13,268 nucleotides of DNA from positions 1 to 13,268 of the forward strand of contig JAMOTR010000006.1 of the NCBI GenBank assembly GCA_027068385.1, read 5' to 3'. Position numbers and translations under genes: made by a program. Shown here piece by piece: positions 1-6,921 of the stretch. This DNA comes from Candidatus Heimdallarchaeota archaeon. GTDB taxonomy: Archaea > Asgardarchaeota > Njordarchaeia > Njordarchaeales > JAMOTR01. Positions within the stretch are counted from its first letter, which is position 1. Each line of letters opens with the position of its first letter. Under the pieces are notes generated by a model. It made no database searches. It was not told where the DNA came from and saw only the letters and a program-made list of their open reading frames with translations.

Positions 1-48
1 ACCTCGGGCTCCGGAGGCCCGCGCTCTACCAGGCTGAGCTACGGCCCC
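1..48 (-). tRNA. tRNA-Arg (anticodon CCG), 3' part outside the window
   Basis: Reading the minus strand from 48 downward gives a 7-base acceptor 5' strand (GGGGCCG), U8-A9, a D-arm with GCTC/GAGC pairing, and an anticodon stem CGGGC/GCCCG around the 7-base loop CTCCGGA. That puts anticodon CCG at 14-12, decoding Arg CGG. The sequence stops in the variable loop, so the T-arm and 3' acceptor strand are not visible. There is no intron in the anticodon loop. The acceptor and D-arm are almost identical to the tRNA-Arg(TCT) at 9395, which supports the call. It is transcribed divergently from the surface protein gene at 150. Confidence 0.9.
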
Positions 49-74
49 TCGGCTACTACTATTTACGCTCAGCA

Positions 75-85
75 TAATTATTAAA
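75..85 (-). promoter_or_regulatory. TATA-like element for tRNA-Arg(CCG)
   Basis: The minus strand reads TTAATAATTA here, centred about 30 bases before the tRNA 5' end at 48. That is about right for an archaeal TATA box serving transcription that starts just upstream of the tRNA. Inferred from position and composition only. Confidence 0.5.
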
Positions 86-122
86 GTTTTATACACGGGT
101 TAGACGCTCGACTTAAAAAAAT

Positions 123-130
123 CTTTATAT
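123..130 (+). promoter_or_regulatory. TATA box for the surface protein gene
   Basis: CTTTATAT lies about 24 bases before the GTG at 150, preceded by an A-rich run that could act as a BRE. This spacing predicts a transcript starting at or next to the start codon (leaderless) and supports the GTG start. Confidence 0.6.
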
Positions 131-149
131 GAGCGATAGCATATAAGCC

Positions 150-1247
150 GTGAAGGGCGTCTCCGCTATATTCTTGATTATTATTATATCTTTGTCTCTA
201 GTAACCCCTCAAGCTTCCGCCCATGAGATCGCCTTAGGATATAAGCCGCCGAAGGTCATATCCTTCAGCTTAGAGACCATGCGCGATGGTATCTCGTTCA
301 CCTTAGCCCTAGACGCCTCCGCCCAAGTGATACTAGAGATCTACACGACCAGCGGAGTACTCGTAGGTAAGGACGTCGCCCACGCCTACCCCGGATCGGC
401 TGTGAAGGTATCCGCTAAGGCCTCGGACGGTGACGGTGATCACATAGTATTCCTTCGGATTAAGACCGAGGATGGCGCGTTCTTGCGCATGCGCGCTTTA
501 ATAGATCTCCCCGGAATCTTCGATCCTCCCGACTTCCCCCCGTTAGTAGACATAAGGCATTTCGACGTCAGCCTTTCCGGCGATCACGTATACTTCTTAG
601 CCCTACCGCTCACGGACATCGTCTCTCCGTATCCCGACTTCCCCGCTTACTATATCGTGAAGTACGACGGAAGCGTCATAGATAGCGGGTCCCTCAGCGG
701 ATACTCGAGCTTCATACCCTCCCATAAGGTTCCCGCGGAGCCCGGCCGGCACGAATACTTCGTGAGGGTGGAGGATTCCGATAGCAATCATTACCGGGTA
801 GAGTACATCTATCGCTTCTACATCGACGCCCCTCCCGAACTCACCGTCGACTACTCCGTGGAGTCCCACGGAGACAACGTTTCCATAGTCCTTCACGTCC
901 TAGTACAAGACGATGAAAACGACATCACCGTGCGCGTGTTCCTAAACGGGACCCAGGTATACGTGGGTACCGCGAGGCCCGGGATCACCACCACGATTAC
1001 GTTATACGTTGTTCCTGGTGTGTACAAGGTGCTCGTTATAGCTATAGATCCGTTCGGACTCAACGCGACGGAAAGCTTTATCGTGGAAGCGACCGGCGGA
1101 CAAGAGCCTCAACACGGAGAAGACTCTTCCGGGTCCTCATCCTCGTCCTTGTCCGACACGCTATCATCCCTCGAGTCCATAGTTTCTATGCTCGTAGTAC
1201 TCGTGTTCTTAGCTATAGTGTATAAGATGTTCTTCAACGAGGAGTGA
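150..1247 (+). CDS. Secreted surface protein, C-terminally membrane anchored
   Basis: A 365-residue exported protein of unknown specific function. Residues 1-24 form a signal peptide: Lys2, a hydrophobic core of Ile/Leu, and a likely cleavage after Ala-Ser-Ala. The middle (about 25-315) is rich in alternating beta-strand pattern and Asp/Gly turns, suggesting two or three Ig-like/PKD-like beta-sandwich domains; no catalytic motif is apparent. N-glycosylation sequons occur at Asn243, Asn266 and Asn305. A Ser-rich linker (326-340) precedes a single transmembrane helix (about 344-362) and a very short Asn-Glu-Glu tail, so nearly the whole chain should face outside. The GTG start is chosen because the signal peptide begins there and a TATA element lies at the right distance upstream. 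It is monocistronic, with a T-run immediately after the stop. It could be an S-layer-associated protein, an adhesin or a binding protein; the sequence does not decide. Confidence 0.75.
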   Translation: MKGVSAIFLIIIISLSLVTPQASAHEIALGYKPPKVISFSLETMRDGISFTLALDASAQVILEIYTTSGVLVGKDVAHAYPGSAVKVSAKASDGDGDHIVFLRIKTEDGAFLRMRALIDLPGIFDPPDFPPLVDIRHFDVSLSGDHVYFLALPLTDIVSPYPDFPAYYIVKYDGSVIDSGSLSGYSSFIPSHKVPAEPGRHEYFVRVEDSDSNHYRVEYIYRFYIDAPPELTVDYSVESHGDNVSIVLHVLVQDDENDITVRVFLNGTQVYVGTARPGITTTITLYVVPGVYKVLVIAIDPFGLNATESFIVEATGGQEPQHGEDSSGSSSSSLSDTLSSLESIVSMLVVLVFLAIVYKMFFNEE

Positions 1248-1253
1248 TTTTTT
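1248..1253 (+). terminator. T-run terminator after the surface protein gene
   Basis: Six T residues begin directly after the TGA stop and are followed by ATTTAGG. Archaeal RNA polymerase commonly stops at such T-runs without needing a hairpin. It also separates this gene from the promoter of the next. Confidence 0.5.
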
Positions 1254-1262
1254 ATTTAGGAA

Positions 1263-1270
1263 CTTATATT
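1263..1270 (+). promoter_or_regulatory. TATA box for the carboxyltransferase gene
   Basis: CTTATATT is centred about 27 bases before the ATG at 1294, again predicting a leaderless mRNA. There is no Shine-Dalgarno match in the 20 bases before the ATG. Confidence 0.6.
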
Positions 1271-1293
1271 TTTGGGTCCCTATATTCATCCAA

Positions 1294-2805
1294 ATGGCTC
1301 CGACGGAAGAGATACGGAACATAGTACGCGGGGAAGACCGCGCGGAAAAACAACACGCGAAAGGAAAACTCACCGCCCGGGAACGTCTAGAGCTACTTCT
1401 TGACGACATAAGCGAGTTCCAGCCCATAGAATTAGGGGTTGTTTCCCCGATGTATAAGCAGATATACGGGGACGGTGTGATCGCCGGTATAGGTAGGATA
1501 CATGGGCGCACAACGTTCGTGTTCTCTCAAGACTTCACGGTAATCGGGGGAAGCTTCGGTATAAAGCACGCTGAGAAAATAGCTAGACTCATCCGCATGG
1601 CCATATCGGCCGGGGCTCCGGTTGTGGGTATATTCGATTCTGGAGGGGCTCGTATACAGGAGGGTGCGGCTTCGTTGCACTCTTTGGGACTCATCTTTCG
1701 CGAGAACGTTAGGGCTTCCGGATACATACCTCAAATCGCCGTGATGGCGGGACCGTGCGCTGGGGGAGCTTCTTACTCTCCCGCTCTTATGGACTTCATC
1801 ATCACCACCGAGAAGGCCTTCATGTATCTTACGGGGCCTCAAGTAGTAAAGACCGTATTAGGCTTAGATATCACGCACGAGGAGTTGGGCGGAGGCGTGG
1901 TTCACTATACGAAATCGGGGGTCGCTCACTTCTTAACGGAAAGCGACGAGGACGCGATAAGCCTCACTAGGCACCTCCTTACGTACTTGCCTCAAAACTC
2001 ATTAGAGAGACCCCCTAAGAAGAGCACGAACGATCCTATAGAACGTACGTTGAACGCTCCCGCCATTATACCTGAGGACCCTATGAAGGCGTACGACGTA
2101 AGGGATCTTATAGAGGATATATTCGATCGCGGCTCGTTCTTAGAGGTCCGGGGCGGTCGGGCCCAGAACGTAGTAGTTGGCTTCGCGAGGCTAGGGGGAG
2201 AAGTCGTAGGGATAGTCGCTAACAATCCGATGCACTTAGGAGGTGTAATAGACATCGACGCTTCCGACAAGATCTCTCGCTTCGTGAGGACGTGCGACGC
2301 TTATAATATACCTATAATCACGTTCGTAGACGCTCCTGGATTCATGCCCGGTCCCGATCAAGAGCACGGTGGAATCATAAGACACGGGGCTAAAGTGATA
2401 TACGCGTACTCGGAGGCCTCGGTTCCTAAGATCACCGTGATCGTGCGCAAGGCTTATGGGGGAGCGTATATCGCTATGGGCTCCAAGAGCATGGGGGGTG
2501 ACTTACTATATGCGTTACCAAAAGCCGAGATAGCGGTACTAGGGCCGGAGGCTGCCGTAAGGATCATACATCGTCGCGATCTACAGGCCGCGGAGGACCC
2601 GGAAAAATTACTTAAGGAGCTCGTAGAAGAGTACCGTAAGACGTACCTTAGTCCGGAGTTCGCGCTCAAGATGGGAATCATAGACGAAATCGTGGACCCT
2701 AAAGACCTTAGAAAGAAGCTCTATAACGCGGTTCAGTTCCTCATAGAGAAGGCCTTAGAGCCTGAGATGCGCGTACCTAAAAAGCACGGTGTATTCCCCG
2801 TCTAA
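1294..2805 (+). CDS. Acyl-CoA carboxylase carboxyltransferase subunit (propionyl/acetyl-CoA carboxylase beta or methylmalonyl-CoA decarboxylase alpha)
   Basis: A 503-residue carboxyltransferase of the crotonase-fold family, full length for the group (about 500-530). It moves the carboxyl group between carboxybiotin and an acyl-CoA. The N-terminal half has the family signatures KLTARERLELL (about 25-35), SGGARIQEG (116-124) and the glycine-rich AGPCAGGASYSPAL (152-165). The C-terminal half has DAPGFMPGPDQE (346-357) and RKAYGGAYIAM (385-395), which form the two acyl-CoA/biotin oxyanion sites. Asp403 in GGDLLY probably matches the Asp that tunes acyl-chain choice in actinobacterial PccB; this is alignment by eye. 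No biotin carboxylase, biotin carrier or membrane decarboxylase subunit lies nearby, so the reaction direction (carboxylation or sodium-pumping decarboxylation) cannot be settled. It has its own promoter, and its stop overlaps that of the convergent TPR gene. Confidence 0.92.
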   Translation: MAPTEEIRNIVRGEDRAEKQHAKGKLTARERLELLLDDISEFQPIELGVVSPMYKQIYGDGVIAGIGRIHGRTTFVFSQDFTVIGGSFGIKHAEKIARLIRMAISAGAPVVGIFDSGGARIQEGAASLHSLGLIFRENVRASGYIPQIAVMAGPCAGGASYSPALMDFIITTEKAFMYLTGPQVVKTVLGLDITHEELGGGVVHYTKSGVAHFLTESDEDAISLTRHLLTYLPQNSLERPPKKSTNDPIERTLNAPAIIPEDPMKAYDVRDLIEDIFDRGSFLEVRGGRAQNVVVGFARLGGEVVGIVANNPMHLGGVIDIDASDKISRFVRTCDAYNIPIITFVDAPGFMPGPDQEHGGIIRHGAKVIYAYSEASVPKITVIVRKAYGGAYIAMGSKSMGGDLLYALPKAEIAVLGPEAAVRIIHRRDLQAAEDPEKLLKELVEEYRKTYLSPEFALKMGIIDEIVDPKDLRKKLYNAVQFLIEKALEPEMRVPKKHGVFPV

Positions 2806-3932
2806 CGGTCTTTTTCTAATGTTCTCTTAGCCTTCTCGAAGAACTTCGCGGAGAGGTCGGGTCTCCCTAATTGTATCATTGCCTTCGATATTCCCAGATA
2901 CGCTCTAGCCTTGAGCTTCTTATCCTTACCCGCCTTCTCGAGTACCTCCTTAAATATCTCTAAGGACTCGCGGGCCTCCCCCTCCTTCAGCAGCGCCTCT
3001 CCTTCATAGAGACGCACGTATAGCTTCGGTTTTCCTTCGGGGATACGTTCATCCACTTTAGCTAGTACCTTCAATAGGAACTTCGGATCTACGGATAACA
3101 TCTCGTCGAGCATGGGTCCGATCGTATCGAGTACATCCTTCATCTCCTGATTAGCTTTACTCTCGTCCCTCGGTAGGTACTTAGGAATAAGGGAGAACGC
3201 CCTCATAGCCTCCTTCACGAGCTTCAACTCTACAGCGGCCCTTAGGATTAGCTTTAACGATAAGAGCGTTACGTTCCTCGCCCTATCTTCGACCGAAGCG
3301 CGTTTATGCGCGTACTTATACGCTTTGATACCATTCTTCAGAGCCTCATAAGGCCTCCTTAGGTTCATTAGGAACTCCCCGCGTATCCTATAGATCTCGG
3401 CTAATAAGACGCGGTCCTCGACGTTCGAGAACTCCTTCTTCGCCTCATCTAATACCCTCAGCGCCTCTTCCCCCCTTCTTAGATACATGTAAGAGAGTGC
3501 CTTCCGAAAGTACGCTTCGATCTTAGCGTAAGGGTCCTTAAGTAGCATTAAAGCCCTCTCAGCGGCCCTTATAGCCCCATTATGATCCATAATCTCCTCA
3601 AGAAGTCTAGCCTTCAACAGGTACATGCGCCCTAGCTCTTCGTTTTCGTAGGGCATCTCTTCGATAGCTTCTTCTACATCCTTCAGGGCTTTTTTATGGT
3701 ACCCCAGAGAGTACTCAGACCTAGCCTTAAAGAACAACGCGCGAGCGCGCCGTAGACGCGCCTCTTTATCTATCCCTTTGAGCATCTTTAGCGCCTCCTC
3801 AAGGAGCTCCAAGGATTCTTTAGGATCCTTTTTACGGGCCTCATCTATAATCAAAATAGCCTCTATAAGGGGATCAGAATAACCTAAGCTCCTCAACTTA
3901 AGAGCGTACTCGACGTCCTCCTCGTAGCTCAC
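2802..3932 (-). CDS. TPR-repeat (tetratricopeptide) protein
   Basis: A 376-residue, all-helical, highly charged cytoplasmic protein with no signal peptide or membrane segment. I see about six to eight degenerate TPR units: around 36-52, 59-93, 101-133, 137-168, 175-209, a less regular stretch 215-295, then 303-335 and 340-372. Each has the W/L-G-Y-A-F-A-P style spacing, for example ALFFKARSEYSLGYHKKALK at 65-84 and YLGISKAMIQLGRPDLSAKF at 345-364. TPR arrays bind other proteins; no catalytic domain is fused, so the partner is unknown. The gene begins with GTG, 34 bases after the EF-1-alpha stop on the same strand, with a T-rich stretch at the TATA position. A link to translation or EF-1-alpha is suggested only by position. 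Its TAG stop shares bases with the TAA of the convergent carboxyltransferase gene. Confidence 0.8.
   Translation of the reverse strand: MSYEEDVEYALKLRSLGYSDPLIEAILIIDEARKKDPKESLELLEEALKMLKGIDKEARLRRARALFFKARSEYSLGYHKKALKDVEEAIEEMPYENEELGRMYLLKARLLEEIMDHNGAIRAAERALMLLKDPYAKIEAYFRKALSYMYLRRGEEALRVLDEAKKEFSNVEDRVLLAEIYRIRGEFLMNLRRPYEALKNGIKAYKYAHKRASVEDRARNVTLLSLKLILRAAVELKLVKEAMRAFSLIPKYLPRDESKANQEMKDVLDTIGPMLDEMLSVDPKFLLKVLAKVDERIPEGKPKLYVRLYEGEALLKEGEARESLEIFKEVLEKAGKDKKLKARAYLGISKAMIQLGRPDLSAKFFEKAKRTLEKDR
2811..2815 (+). terminator. Possible T-run terminator of the carboxyltransferase gene
   Basis: Five Ts lie 6 bases past the TAA stop, inside the 3' end of the opposing TPR gene. The matching T5 for the TPR transcript lies inside the carboxyltransferase gene (A-run at 2779-2783), so the two 3' ends probably interlock. 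Confidence 0.35.
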
Positions 3933-3953
3933 AAAAGCGTTTTTGAACGGATC

Positions 3954-3963
3954 AAAATAAAAA
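3954..3963 (-). promoter_or_regulatory. T-rich spacer: likely EF-1-alpha terminator and TPR-gene TATA element
   Basis: The minus strand reads TTTTTATTTT a few bases after the EF-1-alpha TGA and centred about 26 bases before the TPR gene's GTG. By composition it can end transcription (T5) and by position it can act as a TATA box. Both roles are inferred. Confidence 0.45.
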
Positions 3964-3965
3964 CA

Positions 3966-5279
3966 TCACTTGTTCTTAGCCTTTACGTCTAGAACGATTC
4001 CTACGGCTACGGTCTTACCCATGTCGCGTATGGCGAAGCGTCCTAGAGGTCTAATGTCCTGGAAGCGCTCCACGACGATCTCCTTTAGAGGCCTTAGCCT
4101 CACGATCGCGGCATCTCCCTGCTTAATCATGGCCGGGTGGTCCTCGAGCTTCTTACCGGTACGAGGATCGAGCTTCTGTATGATCTCCTCGAACCTCACG
4201 GGAGCGTGGGCGGTAGCTACGTGTATCACGGGCGTGTATCCGGCGGAAATCGCGGTGGGGTGCCGTAGTACGATCACTCTAGCGGTGAACTCCTCAGCTA
4301 TCGTAGGCTCATCGGGGCCGGGGTGACCCACTACGTCTCCGCGACCTATGCGCTTGCGATCCACTCCCTTCACGTTGAATCCTATGTTATCTCCGGGCCT
4401 AGCCTCCTCTAGAGGCTTGTGGTGCATCTCTATGCTCTTCACCTCACCCTTCTCACGAGGCGGGTTGATGATCACGGTGTCTCCCACGCGTAGTATTCCG
4501 GTCTCCACCTTACCTACGGGCACTACTCCGACTCCGCGGATGTTGTATACGTTCTGTATCGGAATCCTTAGAGGCTTCTTAGCGAGCTCCTCGATGCTCG
4601 GAGGCTTTAGCATGTTTAGGGCCTCATATAGGGTCGGTCCCTTGTACCGAGGCATGTTGGGGCTCTTCTCAACTAGGTTGTCTCCCTTAAGTCCGGATAC
4701 GGGTATAACCGCGATGATTCCCTTTCCTAGGTCTAGACCGAGGGTGCGGGCGAAGCGTAGGACCTCCTCCTTAATCTCCTCGTAGCGCTTCTGGTCGTAG
4801 TTCACAGTGTCCATCTTATTAATTAGTATGATGAACTGGTTGATACCTAGCGTACGAGCTAGTATGAAGTGCTCGCGGGTCTGGCCTTCGGGACCCCGTC
4901 CGGCCTCGAACTCTCCGGGCTTCGCGGAGATCACGAGTATAGCGGCGTCGGCCTCGGAGGTTCCGGTAATCATGTTCTTAATGAAGTTCCTATGCCCGGG
5001 AGCGTCGATGATCGTGAAGTGGTACTTGTCGGTCTCGAACTCGTAGATTCCGGGGGTAATCGTTAGACCACGCTCACGCTCCTCCTTTAGTCTGTCGAGG
5101 ACGAAGGCGAAGATGAAGTCCTCGCGACCTAGCTGCTTCGCCTCCTCCTCGAGCTTGCGAAGCGTACGCTCGTCTACGGAACCTACCTTATATAGGAAAT
5201 GCCCCGTCGTAGTACTCTTACCATGGTCGACGTGACCTATGATTACTAGGTTAATGTGGGGCTTCTGCTTCTTGGACAT
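3966..5279 (-). CDS. tuf: Translation elongation factor 1-alpha (aEF1A, EF-Tu homologue)
   Basis: The 437-residue GTPase that carries aminoacyl-tRNA to the ribosomal A site. G1 is GHVDHGKST (15-23), G3 is DAPGH (92-96), G4 is NKMD (154-157) and the G5 region is VSGLKGDN (194-201). Domain 2 includes PLRIPIQNVYNIRGVGVVPVG and GDNIGFNVKGV; domain 3 runs to RFAIRDMGKTVAVGIV. The length is normal for archaeal EF1A. Odd points: switch I reads ERGLTITPGI, where archaeal EF1A normally has ERGVTI followed by Asp/Asn/Ala and Leu-Thr; PGHRN replaces PGHRD; and G5 has SGL in place of the usual SAW/SAK. Glu and Lys codons are strongly GAG and AAG, as expected for a highly expressed gene. The ATG start gives the usual N-terminus. 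A TATA-like element lies 27 bases upstream, and the 137-base divergent spacer separates it from the gene at 5417. Confidence 0.97.
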   Translation of the reverse strand: MSKKQKPHINLVIIGHVDHGKSTTTGHFLYKVGSVDERTLRKLEEEAKQLGREDFIFAFVLDRLKEERERGLTITPGIYEFETDKYHFTIIDAPGHRNFIKNMITGTSEADAAILVISAKPGEFEAGRGPEGQTREHFILARTLGINQFIILINKMDTVNYDQKRYEEIKEEVLRFARTLGLDLGKGIIAVIPVSGLKGDNLVEKSPNMPRYKGPTLYEALNMLKPPSIEELAKKPLRIPIQNVYNIRGVGVVPVGKVETGILRVGDTVIINPPREKGEVKSIEMHHKPLEEARPGDNIGFNVKGVDRKRIGRGDVVGHPGPDEPTIAEEFTARVIVLRHPTAISAGYTPVIHVATAHAPVRFEEIIQKLDPRTGKKLEDHPAMIKQGDAAIVRLRPLKEIVVERFQDIRPLGRFAIRDMGKTVAVGIVLDVKAKNK

Positions 5280-5300
5280 TCACTGAGGTTTTCCACAGGC

Positions 5301-5312
5301 TTAATTACTTTT
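5301..5312 (-). promoter_or_regulatory. TATA-like element for EF-1-alpha
   Basis: The minus strand reads AAAAGTAATTAA, centred about 27 bases before the ATG at 5279. No archaeal Shine-Dalgarno (GAGGTG) precedes the ATG, so a short or absent leader is likely. This is a weak match to the TATA consensus for so highly expressed a gene. Confidence 0.4.
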
Positions 5313-5387
5313 AGTTCTGATCCGTTTTTACGCTCAAGAGAAGCTTTTCTAGTTCATTTACACAACCTATTCGACGATCGATCATTC

Positions 5388-5397
5388 TCTTTTAGAT
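5388..5397 (+). promoter_or_regulatory. Weak TATA-like element for the 324-residue unknown gene
   Basis: CTCTTTTAGA lies about 25 bases before the ATG at 5417. The match is poor and it is reported mainly because the spacing fits the other promoters here. The rest of the 5280-5416 spacer shows no other clear element. Confidence 0.3.
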
Positions 5398-5416
5398 ACC
5401 CCTATGTTAACATCTC

Positions 5417-6391
5417 ATGCTCGGATTCTACACGTTACGGAGGTTTCTTAAAGAGATCTACGCTCGGGAAGATAAATACGGGAAGCTAAACATCCCGAAC
5501 GCGAAATCCGTGGACCCTAAGTTTAAGAGTCACGTGATGGAAAAGCTAAACCTCGACGATGAGGATTTTAAGGGCTTAGTAGGGGCCTTATTCTATTTCG
5601 ATCTCGTCTCAAAAGGCCGCGTTAGAAGGTTCGACGAGCCTAGACAGCTGCGGGATCGGATCGTTAACCATAGAGAATTTAGGGAGACCGTCGAGAGCCT
5701 CTCAAAAGCCGGGTTCTACTTCTATAGGATACGTTCGTACGACGTCCCTAATTCGTTATCCTTCACGGGACACGTCATGAGAGAGCTAGCGAGAAAGGTC
5801 GTGAAGAAGCCTAGGAACGTGATCGTAACGCAGGCTTTGGCGAACGTCGTGATCGGGATCGCCTCCTCTTTCGTCCCGTTCGTTCTCATACCCGCTCAGA
5901 GTCCTCCTATGAAGGGATTCCCTATGGAAATATACTCGCTCATCGTGAGCCTAGAGGAATTAGGCGGAATCGCGACCGTTCAGGAGTTATACGATAGAGC
6001 CGTCGCGGCCGATCGTATCGGGAACCCCGACGAGTTCTTCTATGGCGTGAGCCTGGGCGTCGTGATACAAGAAATATTTAGGCTCACCCCCTCTAAGAAG
6101 TCTAGGCACGCACTCGTAGCTATGGCGCGGCGCATACGGGCCGGAGAAGATTATGAGGACACTACACCCCAGCGCGTATATGAGTTCGTAAATCGGATAA
6201 AGGGAAACAACCTCTTGGGACCGTTTAAGGCCTTAGAGTTTAACGAAAAGATCATCGATAAGGAAATCTTAGAGATCATAGACGAGAGCATCGCGAGGGA
6301 CGCTGAGGAGTTCCTGAGCGCGTACGGAGACGTGAGGATAGAGTTCGCGCAGATGGATAATATAAAGAAATCGTTCACTGTAAGGCGATGA
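5417..6391 (+). CDS. Protein of unknown function, coupled to THEP1 NTPase
   Basis: A 324-residue, mostly helical, charged protein that I do not recognise. There is no signal peptide. One moderately hydrophobic segment (about 135-160, from VIVTQALANVV to FVLIPAQ) could be a buried helix or a weak membrane segment; Pro-Pro after it and charged flanks argue for a buried core. Residues 170-230 have a helix-turn-helix-like layout, but no family can be named. The C-terminal part (about 275-324) is amphipathic and acidic, then basic (KKSFTVRR). There are no cysteines or metal motifs and no P-loop. The stop overlaps the THEP1 start as ATGA, so the two are probably translated together. The first in-frame ATG is used; there is no SD match, consistent with a leaderless message. 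Confidence 0.65.
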   Translation: MLGFYTLRRFLKEIYAREDKYGKLNIPNAKSVDPKFKSHVMEKLNLDDEDFKGLVGALFYFDLVSKGRVRRFDEPRQLRDRIVNHREFRETVESLSKAGFYFYRIRSYDVPNSLSFTGHVMRELARKVVKKPRNVIVTQALANVVIGIASSFVPFVLIPAQSPPMKGFPMEIYSLIVSLEELGGIATVQELYDRAVAADRIGNPDEFFYGVSLGVVIQEIFRLTPSKKSRHALVAMARRIRAGEDYEDTTPQRVYEFVNRIKGNNLLGPFKALEFNEKIIDKEILEIIDESIARDAEEFLSAYGDVRIEFAQMDNIKKSFTVRR

Positions 6392-6921
6392 AAATTTCTA
6401 TCACGGGTCCTCCTGGGTCCGGAAAGACGACGCTACTCAAGCGGATCGTGAATCGTTTAGGAGGATTCTTCGGATTTTATACCGAAGAGGTTCGCGTCGG
6501 CGGTAGAAGAAGGGGGTTCAAGGTGGTCCCGTTACCCGAAGGAGAGCCTTTTCTTTTGGCGTCCGTAGATCCGAGCGAACTTAGGAGGCCTAGTTATAGG
6601 ATAGGAAAGTACATCGTCGACAAGCGGGCTCTAGACGAGATCGTATCGATATTAAAAGAATCGCTTAACGAGGATCGCGTGGCCATCGATGAGGTAGGGA
6701 AGATGGAGCTCTTACATCCGGAGTTTCGGCCTCTAATAACAGGGGTACTCGACGCGGATAAAACGGTCGTACTCACGTTCGGAAAGAACATAGATAAGTT
6801 CTATAAGCGTTACATCGAGCTAAAGACGCACGTAGTAGAGCTAAATAAACGCGGTGATGCCGAAAAACGGCTACCTATTATTCTTGAGCGGCTGCGTCGA
6901 CCTTTTTATCCTCTTTTATGA
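6388..6921 (+). CDS. THEP1-type nucleoside-triphosphatase
   Basis: A 177-residue P-loop NTPase of the THEP1 (DUF265) family, usual length 165-190. Family members studied in vitro hydrolyse ATP, GTP and other NTPs to NDPs slowly; the cellular role is unsettled, with proposals in nucleotide or RNA handling. The Walker A is GPPGSGKTT (7-15). The family block GFYTEEVR followed by Gly-Arg-Arg-Arg-Gly-Phe lies at 29-44, and Walker B is VAIDEVGKMEL (98-108), where the Asp-Glu and Lys-Met-Glu are typical. A short C-terminal beta/alpha part (about 125-170) completes the fold. It is the second gene of a two-gene operon, overlapping the unknown gene by 4 bases. Its last 44 bases are overlapped tail to tail by the MFS gene, so its final 14 codons are also coding on the other strand. 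Confidence 0.9.
   Translation: MKISITGPPGSGKTTLLKRIVNRLGGFFGFYTEEVRVGGRRRGFKVVPLPEGEPFLLASVDPSELRRPSYRIGKYIVDKRALDEIVSILKESLNEDRVAIDEVGKMELLHPEFRPLITGVLDADKTVVLTFGKNIDKFYKRYIELKTHVVELNKRGDAEKRLPIILERLRRPFYPLL
6860..6867 (-). terminator. Possible T-run terminator of the MFS gene
   Basis: The minus strand has a T5 tract about 15 bases past the MFS stop, inside the THEP1 coding region. Weak evidence. Confidence 0.25.

Noticed and set aside
10..26. Reading the first tRNA as tRNA-Gly (TCC) by shifting the anticodon loop
   Set aside because: The shifted stem no longer pairs over 5 bases and loses U33; the CCG loop fits perfectly.
1432..1842. Antisense open frame of 136 codons within the carboxyltransferase gene
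   Set aside because: It lies wholly inside a well-supported gene, has no recognisable motif and no promoter; a shadow of the coding bias.
4348..4785. Antisense open frame of 145 codons within the EF-1-alpha gene
   Set aside because: It is opposite the most conserved gene here and is low-complexity in composition; a shadow frame.
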